From contig CAJXUK010000009.1 in NCBI GenBank assembly GCA_913061435.1, positions 1 to 64,000 of the forward strand: 64,000 bases of DNA, in the 5' to 3' direction. Position numbers and translations under genes: made by a program. Of this stretch, positions 9,207-17,135 are shown in pieces (the first letter of the stretch is position 1; each line of letters opens with the position of its first letter). The notes under the pieces were generated by a model. That model was given only the letters and a program-made list of their open reading frames with translations, had not been told where the DNA came from and did no database searches. The stretch comes from an uncultured Thalassolituus sp. (lineage in GTDB: Bacteria > Pseudomonadota > Gammaproteobacteria > Pseudomonadales > Oceanobacteraceae).

Positions 9207-11618
9207 GTGCTTTGTGCTATATTATATATCAACACGTCTATTATTATTGGCTCTTACGTGACTCTGATAACACATATTTTTCGATTATTATTGCTATATC
9301 TTTGCGCTGCTCCAGCAATCGCTGAAGACATTTCAATTCACCTCAAGTGGTACCACAAATTTCAATTTGCGGGTTACTATGCAGCACAAACACAAGGTTA
9401 TTTTGAAGAAGAAGGCTATCAAGTAACCTTATTAGAAGGTGGTCCTGAAACTAATCACATACACAGCCTCATAAACAACACCAGTGAATACGCTGTATTT
9501 AGCAGCGAATCCTTAAACTCGCTGGCTCTAAATGCCCCTATTGTGATTGTTGCTTCCATATTTCAACACGCTCCCGAAGCATTAATTACACTCAAAGACA
9601 ATAATGTGGAAAGTCTGACCGACTTTCGTGGCAAAACACTCATGCTAGCCGACCCTAACATATCAGGTCATATTGCATCCATGTTGTTAAAAAATGGATT
9701 ACACCCTGGTGATTATAAAAAATTAGATTATGACGGTGACGTACGCCGCTTAATTAATGGGGATGTGTTTGCGATCTATGGCTATGTGAGCAACGAGCCT
9801 TTTAGCATTGAACAGCTGGGTTATGAGGTTGATGTCTTTCGGCCCCAAGATTTTAATATTAACTTTTATGGCGATAGCTTAGTAACATCCCAATCAGAGC
9901 TAGATGAGAATCCAGAACGTGTTGCTGCAATCCGCAGAGCAGTTATTCGTGGTTGGAGCTATGCAATTAAAAATACCGATGAAATCATCCAACATATTCT
10001 AAGCCTTCCAACCGAAAACCCTGCGCCCTTTAATCTTGAGCATCAGCGCTTTGAAGCAAACGCAACCATAGACCTAATTGATGCCAATCAAATCCCTATC
10101 GGTTTATCCAGCCCAACAAGATGGGCGGCTATGATCGACACATACAATCAAGTTAATAATGGCCAAGCAGTCTTCAAACCAGGCACTATTTACAATGAAT
10201 TTCATCAAGATAAGCAATGGGTACAATACTTTTTTATCTCTTTGGCCATTGCTATTGTCCTTATTACCACTCTTTATTTTTGGAACAGAACGCTAAAGGC
10301 ACGGCTAGATGTTGCTATAGAAAGTTTAGAAAAAGCCGTATTTGAAGACAATCTAACCAGTATGAAAAACCGCCCTGCATTGATTTTATTTATTGAAGAA
10401 TGCCGATTAAAACAACATAAAAATGAATATTTAGCCATTTTAGATATTAGCGGCTTGCAAAAAATTAACAAAGAAAAGGGCTTTCGTGAAGCTGATCAAT
10501 TAATACGTAAAGTCGCAGAAGGCTTAACCGAGCATCGGTTTAAATCTAGCAAGGTTTACAGCTTATATGCAGGGAAATTTGCAGTCGTTGCTAAGTCGAG
10601 TCAGTACGAGAAGTTTGCAGCCAATATCAATAATTTAGTTGCTAAAATCACACAAGACATCAATACCATTTCGCTACGCTCAGGGGCTGTTAAGCTTGAT
10701 TTAACACTCGACAACTCAAGCCTAACCACTCGTGCAGAATTAGCCTTACAACACGCTAAAGACACCTCAGCAGAAACCCTCGTTTTCTTTGATCAATCGT
10801 TTGCAGAGCGCATAGAAAAGCGAGAAGCCCTACTTGTAGATGTTCTTCGTGGCATCGAAAACAATGAATTTGTACCTTTTTATCAACCCAAGATAAATTA
10901 TAAAACGGGCACAATTCAGGGAGTAGAAGCACTGGTACGCTGGAATCACCCTGAACAAGGGCTTCTCCTGCCGGGTCAATTTTTACCTGTAGTTGAAACA
11001 GCACCAGAGATAATGAATAAACTGGAAGTTGCTATCTTTAATGGTGTAATGACAGAAGCTCCCAAATTAATAGCGTACTTTTCTAAAAATTCAGACTTCC
11101 GAATTTCAATCAACTTATCCTCCATCCAATTCAATCGCACCAACCTAGTGCACGACTTGCTTGAAGGCTGTAAATTTCATGGAGTTCACCCTAGCCATAT
11201 TGAATTCGAACTTACTGAAAGCCTGATGCTTGAAAACCTCAGCATGGCCATTGAAATTAGTGGTGAATTACAAGCAGCAGAATTCAGTGTTGCTTTAGAT
11301 GATTTTGGTACTGGTTACTCATCACTTGCGTATATACAAAACCTACCGGTTAATGTAATTAAATTAGACTACTCTTTTGTTAAGAAAATACCTGCAGACA
11401 AGCGCTCAGGGTTTGTGGTTGAGCACATTATTTCACTGGCGCACAAACTCAATTTAGAAATCGTAGCGGAAGGTGTAGAGCAAAAAGTTCAACTGGATTA
11501 CCTAGGTAACTTGGGCGTTGATATTATTCAAGGCTTCTATTTTTACAAACCTATTGCGTTAGTTGATTTGTGTATGCTTGAGCGTGAAGTCAACGTGGAC
11601 AGTTATAAAATATCATGA
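9207..11618 (+). CDS. NMT1/THI5-like binding domain, degenerate GGDEF and EAL protein
   Basis: An 803-residue membrane signalling protein. A signal segment (about 20-39) leads to a periplasmic NMT1/THI5-like substrate-binding domain (about 41-330, start HLKWYHKFQFAGYYAAQ), one membrane helix (341-360), a GGDEF-like domain (about 378-530) and an EAL domain (about 545-790). The GGDEF signature is replaced by YAGKF near 453, so cyclase activity is not expected. The EAL domain keeps EAL (EALVRW), DDFGTGYS, KLD and AEGVE, consistent with active c-di-GMP phosphodiesterase. A periplasmic ligand, perhaps a pyrimidine- or thiamine-precursor-like molecule by family, may control it. Start is GTG 9207 or GTG 9258. 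It is coupled to the next gene by ATGA. Confidence 0.88.
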   Translation: MLCAILYINTSIIIGSYVTLITHIFRLLLLYLCAAPAIAEDISIHLKWYHKFQFAGYYAAQTQGYFEEEGYQVTLLEGGPETNHIHSLINNTSEYAVFSSESLNSLALNAPIVIVASIFQHAPEALITLKDNNVESLTDFRGKTLMLADPNISGHIASMLLKNGLHPGDYKKLDYDGDVRRLINGDVFAIYGYVSNEPFSIEQLGYEVDVFRPQDFNINFYGDSLVTSQSELDENPERVAAIRRAVIRGWSYAIKNTDEIIQHILSLPTENPAPFNLEHQRFEANATIDLIDANQIPIGLSSPTRWAAMIDTYNQVNNGQAVFKPGTIYNEFHQDKQWVQYFFISLAIAIVLITTLYFWNRTLKARLDVAIESLEKAVFEDNLTSMKNRPALILFIEECRLKQHKNEYLAILDISGLQKINKEKGFREADQLIRKVAEGLTEHRFKSSKVYSLYAGKFAVVAKSSQYEKFAANINNLVAKITQDINTISLRSGAVKLDLTLDNSSLTTRAELALQHAKDTSAETLVFFDQSFAERIEKREALLVDVLRGIENNEFVPFYQPKINYKTGTIQGVEALVRWNHPEQGLLLPGQFLPVVETAPEIMNKLEVAIFNGVMTEAPKLIAYFSKNSDFRISINLSSIQFNRTNLVHDLLEGCKFHGVHPSHIEFELTESLMLENLSMAIEISGELQAAEFSVALDDFGTGYSSLAYIQNLPVNVIKLDYSFVKKIPADKRSGFVVEHIISLAHKLNLEIVAEGVEQKVQLDYLGNLGVDIIQGFYFYKPIALVDLCMLEREVNVDSYKIS

Positions 11619-13366
11619 TTATAAACAACACAGCAGGTCGTAATGACTTTCATAGCCTAGAGCAACAATTTAAACATTTTGTTTTGTCTGACCCTGATAC
11701 CAGTATCGGTTTAGGTGATGCGGATTATCTTGATCAACTGGGCAACCCCAGTCTACAAGCATTAAAAACAAACACTGCTAAAGCTAAAGAATTATTGCTG
11801 GCGATTGAATCATGCGATGCGAAAGCATTCGATGATGAAATTTTTAATCGTCAACTCGATCTAGACTTAATGGCGCGTTATTTAAAACAAGAGATATTCT
11901 TTGCCGAACTCGAACAAGATGGTCAACCACAACGCTGCCGCAAACCCGGTGGCGTAGATGGAATTAGTGAAGGTATATTTCAGCTTTTTGTTAATGACGA
12001 AAGAACCGCCGAAGCGCGCTTAGACAATATTCTATCTCGCCTCCAGCAAGCTCCAAACTATCTAAAAATCGAAGCGAGTGTGATTACTCAGCCGATTAAA
12101 CGCTGGCGTGATATAGAAGTAGAGCAAGGCGAAGGCTTGCCTGATTTATTCGCCACGATTTATAACTGGGCCAAAGATACCGACTATCCAAATGCCGACG
12201 ATTTGCAACAAGCAATTAGCGCCTGTAATACTGCACTCGAAGTCTACTTAAACGACTTAAAAACTCGTGACTGCCTAACTGATTTTACCATTGGTGAAGA
12301 CAAGGTTATTGAACTATTAGCACTGCGTAATATCAAGCAATCCCCTGGCGAACTGATTCAAATGGCCCGTGGCTTTATGGCCGATACCCAAGGCTTATTA
12401 ACCAGTCTAAATAAGCGCCTGTGCAAAAAGTATGAGCTGGCTGCAGATACCAGCGATGAACAACTGCATGAGTTTTTAAATGAGAAGTTCGCCGCCAAAA
12501 TAAAAGAAGGCAAACTAGACTCTGTACTGGATTATTATTCTGATCAGATTCAATCGATCAATAACTTCATCGAACAGCGCCACTTATTTGCCATTCCAGC
12601 GCAGCAAGAAATTCGCCTTTTACAAACCCCGAGCTTCTTAGAACCGGTTATACCTGCTGGCGCAATGTGGCCACCATTAGCACTTCGCCCGGGCAAGAAA
12701 ACCAGCCTAGTCTATTTAACGCTTAAACAAGATCAGCTAGCAGAACATACCGAACTGGGCATTCCGGTAATGATGATTCATGAAGGCATCCCAGGACACC
12801 ACTTACAGTTTGCCACCGCCGCACAGCACCCGTCTTTCATTCGTCGAATCTTTTCAGCCAACGAACACGCCGAAGGCTGGACCACCATGCTAGAAGACTA
12901 CATGCTCGATGTTGGCTACATCAGCGACGATTTAGTCGACGAAGTGCGCTTCATCGCCAAGCGTGAAATGTCTCGCTTAGTTGCTCGCGTTGGCATCGAC
13001 TTATACTTCATGACAGGTGAACGTGATTATTTAAATGTTGGCTTAGATCTTGGCTTTAATTCAGCAGACGATTACAGCGAAGATGTATTTGAAAACGCCG
13101 CCAAACTGCTAAAAAAAGCCACAGGCTTTACCGACGGTCGTGTACAAGCCGAACTAAACTGGTACAGCACCGAGCAAAGCTACCCGCTGAGCTACCTAAC
13201 GGGCAACCGCTTAGTGTGGAAATTAAAGCAAGACATCCAAGCAGCCAATAAAAAAGACCTCGACGCCCTAGAACTCGACCAAGCCTTCCACAAAGTGTAC
13301 TTAGAGTCTGGCTGCATGCCGGTAGAAAGCTTACGCTTAGTATTTGAACACGAAGGTTTTTTATAA
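11615..13366 (+). CDS. DUF885-family putative metallopeptidase
   Basis: A 583-residue protein of the DUF885 family. It carries a zinc-site-like HEGIPGHH motif near residue 388 (MIHEGIPGHHLQ), followed by a conserved EGWTTMLEDYM segment about 40 residues later that could supply the third metal ligand. Family members are thought to be metallopeptidases related to thermolysin-like carboxypeptidases, mostly uncharacterised. There is no signal peptide, so it is probably cytosolic. The start ATG overlaps the stop of the EAL gene (ATGA), implying translational coupling. The substrate is unknown. Confidence 0.85.
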   Translation: MIINNTAGRNDFHSLEQQFKHFVLSDPDTSIGLGDADYLDQLGNPSLQALKTNTAKAKELLLAIESCDAKAFDDEIFNRQLDLDLMARYLKQEIFFAELEQDGQPQRCRKPGGVDGISEGIFQLFVNDERTAEARLDNILSRLQQAPNYLKIEASVITQPIKRWRDIEVEQGEGLPDLFATIYNWAKDTDYPNADDLQQAISACNTALEVYLNDLKTRDCLTDFTIGEDKVIELLALRNIKQSPGELIQMARGFMADTQGLLTSLNKRLCKKYELAADTSDEQLHEFLNEKFAAKIKEGKLDSVLDYYSDQIQSINNFIEQRHLFAIPAQQEIRLLQTPSFLEPVIPAGAMWPPLALRPGKKTSLVYLTLKQDQLAEHTELGIPVMMIHEGIPGHHLQFATAAQHPSFIRRIFSANEHAEGWTTMLEDYMLDVGYISDDLVDEVRFIAKREMSRLVARVGIDLYFMTGERDYLNVGLDLGFNSADDYSEDVFENAAKLLKKATGFTDGRVQAELNWYSTEQSYPLSYLTGNRLVWKLKQDIQAANKKDLDALELDQAFHKVYLESGCMPVESLRLVFEHEGFL

Positions 13367-13378
13367 TTTAAGATTATT

Positions 13379-13424
13379 ACGCAATTGATAACAATTCAAT
13401 TAATTGCAATTGCGTATAGTTATC
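13379..13424. repeat. Nested inverted repeats upstream of RCC1 gene
   Basis: Arms ACGCAATTG (13379-13387) and CAATTGCGT (13407-13415) are perfect inverted repeats; a second pair GATAAC (13387-13392) and GTTATC (13419-13424) interlocks with them. The AATTG core also recurs between the arms. It could be a terminator after the DUF885 gene or an operator; there is no T run. Confidence 0.4.
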
Positions 13425-13439
13425 ATTTAGATTAACATC

Positions 13440-13457
13440 TCCGGAAATTCATCCGGA
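13440..13457 (+). promoter_or_regulatory. Hairpin over the probable ribosome binding site of RCC1 gene
   Basis: TCCGGA occurs at 13440-13445 and 13452-13457 separated by AATTCA. Because TCCGGA is self-complementary, the two copies can pair as a 6-base stem with a 6-base loop. The GGA at 13455-13457 is the only Shine-Dalgarno-like sequence before the ATG at 13469, so the stem would mask it. Translational control, for example by an RsmA/CsrA-like protein that reads GGA, is inference. Confidence 0.35.
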
Positions 13458-13468
13458 CGATCTCACTT

Positions 13469-14998
13469 ATGCATGTCTTACAAACCTTAATCTCAAGTAA
13501 TACTAAAATCAGCGCACTCCTAACGGGCACATTAATTCTTTCAGCTTGCGGTGGCAGTTCTAATGATGACAACACAAACCCAAGCATCAGCGATGTTGTA
13601 CCCAACAACAGTGTAATGCACTCTAGAAGTGTCACCATCCGTGGCTTAGCCTCCGATAATAAAGAATTGAAGTCTGTTGGTATTAGTCATAACAAGCAAT
13701 TAATCAATGCTGATTTAGAGCAAGATTCATTCTCAGCAACTATTGAAGCAATTGCCGGTATCAATGCTTATACAGTCATTGCAACCGATACTGCGGGTAA
13801 TGAAACGACTCATGAAGCAAGTTTTTATTATGGCTCTCAAGCCACTGCTGGCGGTGCGCACTCGGCCATTATTAAAGATGAAAAAATATACGCATGGGGC
13901 AGAAATAATAAAGGGCAGGTAGGCATTGGTGCTGTAACAAAAATAAGTGATGATCCAGAAACTGCTACCGCAGAACACCCGATCATACCTACACTAATAA
14001 CTAATCAAGCTGATACAAAATTTGTCTCTTTAGCATTTAACCAAAATGCTTCGTCAGCATTGGATGCGAATGGACATGTCTGGAGCTGGGGCGATGGCGA
14101 TGATGGCCAGTTAGGCTTAGGGATTGCTAACGATAATGTGATTGATGAAACTGATTACAGCAACCCACAAAAAATTAAAAACCTTACGGATATTGTTGCG
14201 ATTAACCGCGGCTATGATCACATGCTTTTATTGAAAAATGATGGCAGCGTTCTGGCTTTTGGCAATAATAAAAATGGTCAACTGGGTGATGGAAGCTCCG
14301 CAAATAGTGACACCGCCGTTACAGTGCAAGGCCTTTCTGAAGTTGTACAAATTTCAGCCGCCGTTAGTTCTTATGCTGTTGATAAAGATGGCCGTTTGTG
14401 GGCATGGGGAAACAATAAATACGGACAATTGGGCCAAGGTACGTCCGATAATGAAGTGCATAACACACCGGTTGAGGTGGTATTTGATGAAGCAGTTATC
14501 AGCGTTGCCAGTGGCAAAGGTCATGCTTTAGCCCTCACCCAATCCGGGAAAGTATACGCTTGGGGCTTAAACGCAAGCAGTCAAGTGGGTATGAGACCCA
14601 GAGACACGAGTACCATTGATGAACCATGGGAAAACTTTGTACTTACGCCAAAACTTATACCTGGGCTAGACGATGCCGTCGCCATATGGGCCAACGGCAA
14701 TCAAAGTTTTGTGAAACGAGCCGATGGCAAAATTTATCCGTGGGGACAAAATATGCTAGGCACTTTAGGTATTGAAGAAGATGGAAATGTTATTGAGCCA
14801 GTTAGCCCGATCTTAGAACTGAATAATGTTGTCGATTTAGGTAATGGTGCTCTGCACACGCTGGCAATTCGTAACGACAATACACTCTTTGCATGGGGCT
14901 GGAGTTTTGAAGGTTCTTTAGGGGGCAAAGATCTCCTTAACGCTTGGACATACAGACTGCCGCTAACAATATCCACAGAGGCGCCATTGACAGAATAA
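13469..14998 (+). CDS. RCC1-repeat lipoprotein
   Basis: A 509-residue exported lipoprotein: the signal ends in LILSACGG, giving a lipidated cysteine. An Ig-like region with DTAGNETTH-type strands (about residues 35-125) precedes a seven-bladed propeller of RCC1 repeats, whose blade ends are visible as IYAWGRNNKGQVG, VWSWGDGDDGQLG, VLAFGNNKNGQLG, LWAWGNNKYGQLG, VYAWGLN, IYPWGQN and LFAWGWSFEGSLG. Bacterial RCC1 propellers are of uncertain function and commonly act in binding. The upstream region has inverted repeats and a hairpin over the ribosome site. Confidence 0.85.
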   Translation: MHVLQTLISSNTKISALLTGTLILSACGGSSNDDNTNPSISDVVPNNSVMHSRSVTIRGLASDNKELKSVGISHNKQLINADLEQDSFSATIEAIAGINAYTVIATDTAGNETTHEASFYYGSQATAGGAHSAIIKDEKIYAWGRNNKGQVGIGAVTKISDDPETATAEHPIIPTLITNQADTKFVSLAFNQNASSALDANGHVWSWGDGDDGQLGLGIANDNVIDETDYSNPQKIKNLTDIVAINRGYDHMLLLKNDGSVLAFGNNKNGQLGDGSSANSDTAVTVQGLSEVVQISAAVSSYAVDKDGRLWAWGNNKYGQLGQGTSDNEVHNTPVEVVFDEAVISVASGKGHALALTQSGKVYAWGLNASSQVGMRPRDTSTIDEPWENFVLTPKLIPGLDDAVAIWANGNQSFVKRADGKIYPWGQNMLGTLGIEEDGNVIEPVSPILELNNVVDLGNGALHTLAIRNDNTLFAWGWSFEGSLGGKDLLNAWTYRLPLTISTEAPLTE

Positions 14999-15040
14999 AT
15001 AATATGAGATTCCAGTCATTTTAATGGCCTATCTAAAAAT

Positions 15041-15082
15041 AACAGCACCGTTTTGCTACCGAATATAACGGATGGTGCTGTT
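15041..15082 (+). terminator. Terminator-like hairpin after RCC1 gene
   Basis: AACAGCACC (15041-15049) pairs perfectly with GGTGCTGTT (15074-15082) around a 24-base loop, between the RCC1 stop and the next gene. It is followed by TCAAAATTATT rather than a clean T run. Confidence 0.45.
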
Positions 15083-15156
15083 CAAAATTATTACCGACTT
15101 AAACACATAAAAGACACGTGCTGTTTTTAATCTCATACCCTCACAAGATCAACGTA

Positions 15157-16533
15157 ATGAAAAACCCTTATCTCTTTATTGCCATTTTTATCATGTTAAG
15201 TGGCTGTCAGTTCTCTAATAAAAAAAGCGATGACAGTCATAATGCTTCAACGAATACCCCAGGAAATACTAACCCGCCACTGAACTCTGAAACGATCAAC
15301 TGGAAGCCTGTAGCAGGAAATGCAACTGTAGAATTTGATCCCAGCTTTTCATTTTTACAATTTATCCCAACCCTCGATTTAGCTGAGCTAGATAACGCTT
15401 CCAAAGGCCGCGAGTTATTCATAGGTGAGTGGACTGCGGCGCCTGGCTCAAGACCCCTCTTAGATGGACTAGGGCCATTAACCATCGCTACTGCATGCAG
15501 TAGCTGTCACTTTGTATCCGGTCGAACGCCAAGTTTAGAAGCCAATGGCGAAGTCGGTTTAGGTTTATTGTTTCGCTTAGGTGATGAATTGGGTAATCAC
15601 GACCCTTATTACGGCGGGCAACTGCAAACCGCAGCCACCACAGGCAGCAGTGAAGGTCATGTGAGCTGGCAGTTTGATGCTAACAAAAAACCTGTATTTA
15701 CCCTCACAACCAATCAAATGGAGTTGGCAAAAGGCATTAGCCTTGGCCCACGTTTATCACCACAATTGGTCGGTATTGGTTTATTAGACTTAGTTTCTGA
15801 GCAAGATATTTTAGCCCGCGAGGATGAATTCGATAGCAACAACGACGGCATTTCTGGGCGAGCACACTGGCGCAGCGTTAATGGCGAAAAAGTATTAGGT
15901 CGTTTTGGCTGGAAAGCCATGCAACCCTCTTTAGAGCACCAAAGCGCCGGCGCATTTCAACAAGACATGGGGTTAACTACCAGTATCAATCCCAACGAAC
16001 CTTGTACGCCTTTGCAAACAATCTGTGCAGAGCAACCTAATGGCGGCAGCCCAGAAGTTTCTGACGCATCCTTATTTGCCATCAACGACTTTTTAACCTT
16101 ACTGGCGGTACCGGCAAGACGTATTAATGATCAAAATGAATTCGATCAGGGGTCTCGCATCTTTGCTGACATTGGCTGTGCCCAATGTCACCAACCCACT
16201 CTGACCACTTCAGATTCTAAGCAATATCCGTTATTAGCCAAGCAATTAATTTATCCTTATACCGATTTGTTACTGCACGATATGGGTGAAGACTTGAGCG
16301 ATAACGTGAAAGAAGGTGATGCTAATCCCCGCGAATGGCGCACCCCGCCTTTATGGAGTTTAGGCTTAATCGAAAAAGTGGAAGGCTCTCGTTTCTTACA
16401 CGATGGTCGCGCAGCCACTATAGAAGAAGCCATTCTGTGGCATGGTGGAGAAGGCTCAGCCGCTAACAATAATTTTGTAAAACTAGCGCCCGCCGAAAAA
16501 GAAAAGCTATTAAGTTTTTTAAGATCAATCTAA
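15157..16533 (+). CDS. Di-heme oxidoreductase lipoprotein (DUF1111)
   Basis: A 458-residue envelope protein of the DUF1111 di-heme oxidoreductase ('thiol oxidoreductase') family. It has a lipoprotein signal ending in LSGC and two c-type haem motifs, CSSCH (first Cys near 114) and CAQCH (first Cys near 341). The C-terminal part contains the conserved WRTPPLWSLGL and FLHDGRAATIEEAILWHGGE segments. The protein should transfer electrons in the periplasm; the natural substrate is unknown. ATG 15157 is chosen because the signal begins there; an upstream in-frame codon at 15118 would add 13 non-signal-like residues. Family relatives often sit beside imelysin genes, none of which is present here. Confidence 0.85.
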   Translation: MKNPYLFIAIFIMLSGCQFSNKKSDDSHNASTNTPGNTNPPLNSETINWKPVAGNATVEFDPSFSFLQFIPTLDLAELDNASKGRELFIGEWTAAPGSRPLLDGLGPLTIATACSSCHFVSGRTPSLEANGEVGLGLLFRLGDELGNHDPYYGGQLQTAATTGSSEGHVSWQFDANKKPVFTLTTNQMELAKGISLGPRLSPQLVGIGLLDLVSEQDILAREDEFDSNNDGISGRAHWRSVNGEKVLGRFGWKAMQPSLEHQSAGAFQQDMGLTTSINPNEPCTPLQTICAEQPNGGSPEVSDASLFAINDFLTLLAVPARRINDQNEFDQGSRIFADIGCAQCHQPTLTTSDSKQYPLLAKQLIYPYTDLLLHDMGEDLSDNVKEGDANPREWRTPPLWSLGLIEKVEGSRFLHDGRAATIEEAILWHGGEGSAANNNFVKLAPAEKEKLLSFLRSI

Positions 16534-16562
16534 CGACTGCAGCTTAAAAATCACAACCGAAC

Positions 16563-17096
16563 TTAATTTGAAAAAATTCCGAGTAATTTTAATATCGACT
16601 CTGGCGATATTTTAAAATGCTCGGCAATATTGATCAAATTACTAGGCAATACATCTTTCCTTTTCTGATTCGCACCGTAAACAATATTGGCTTGTTGGAA
16701 TAGCATCGCCAACGCGTATTGCTCGGCCTGCAATTCCAATTTTTTTACCTGCTGGCGAAAATCTTCAAATCCCAAGCCACGTTGCTCTACCCACTGTGTT
16801 TTTAAACGTCGGCGCATATTACGGATAGGAATCACCTGCTCTGTGACCCACGGCTGATAATCGTCAGGAATACATTCAGGTATCCATTCAACACCTTCAC
16901 TGGCTAGCCACAAGGCTTGCAGAATCAGATTGATATCTGCGCCATGTTCATCCTGTAAAACAAGCAGCTCAGCTTCCACCCCCGCTTGCGAATACACCCC
17001 GCAGGCATAGTCCCATAGCGGGTTTTGAAGTGGGATAACAGCTGGATTTGTGGCAAACTGCGCGTCAGTTATTGAGTCTTCTTTTGATTCAGCCAA
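16563..17096 (-). CDS. TIGR02444-family protein
   Basis: A 177-residue protein with the TIGR02444/DUF2390 pattern near its start: NPLWDYACGVYSQAGVE, LLVLQDEHGADINLILQALWLA. The C-terminal half is helical. Function is unknown. It is divergent from the ABC-F gene with a 39-base gap, and neighbouring an ABC-F ATPase is a familiar context for this family in gammaproteobacteria. It converges on the di-heme oxidoreductase gene. Confidence 0.75.
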   Translation of the reverse strand: MAESKEDSITDAQFATNPAVIPLQNPLWDYACGVYSQAGVEAELLVLQDEHGADINLILQALWLASEGVEWIPECIPDDYQPWVTEQVIPIRNMRRRLKTQWVEQRGLGFEDFRQQVKKLELQAEQYALAMLFQQANIVYGANQKRKDVLPSNLINIAEHFKISPESILKLLGIFSN

Positions 17097-17135
17097 AGCG
17101 CTACACCCTCTTTTATAAAAGTATTTTGAAAGATT

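Noticed and set aside
9148-9235. Upstream extension of the symporter gene
   Set aside because: It would overlap the divergent gene and lacks a ribosome site, whereas ATG 9148 has one.
10340-10800. Active diguanylate cyclase domain
   Set aside because: The signature GGDEF residues are replaced by YAGKF, so activity is not expected.
13440-13457. CRISPR or short mobile-element repeat
   Set aside because: Only two copies of a 6-base palindrome occur; no regular spacing and no cas genes.
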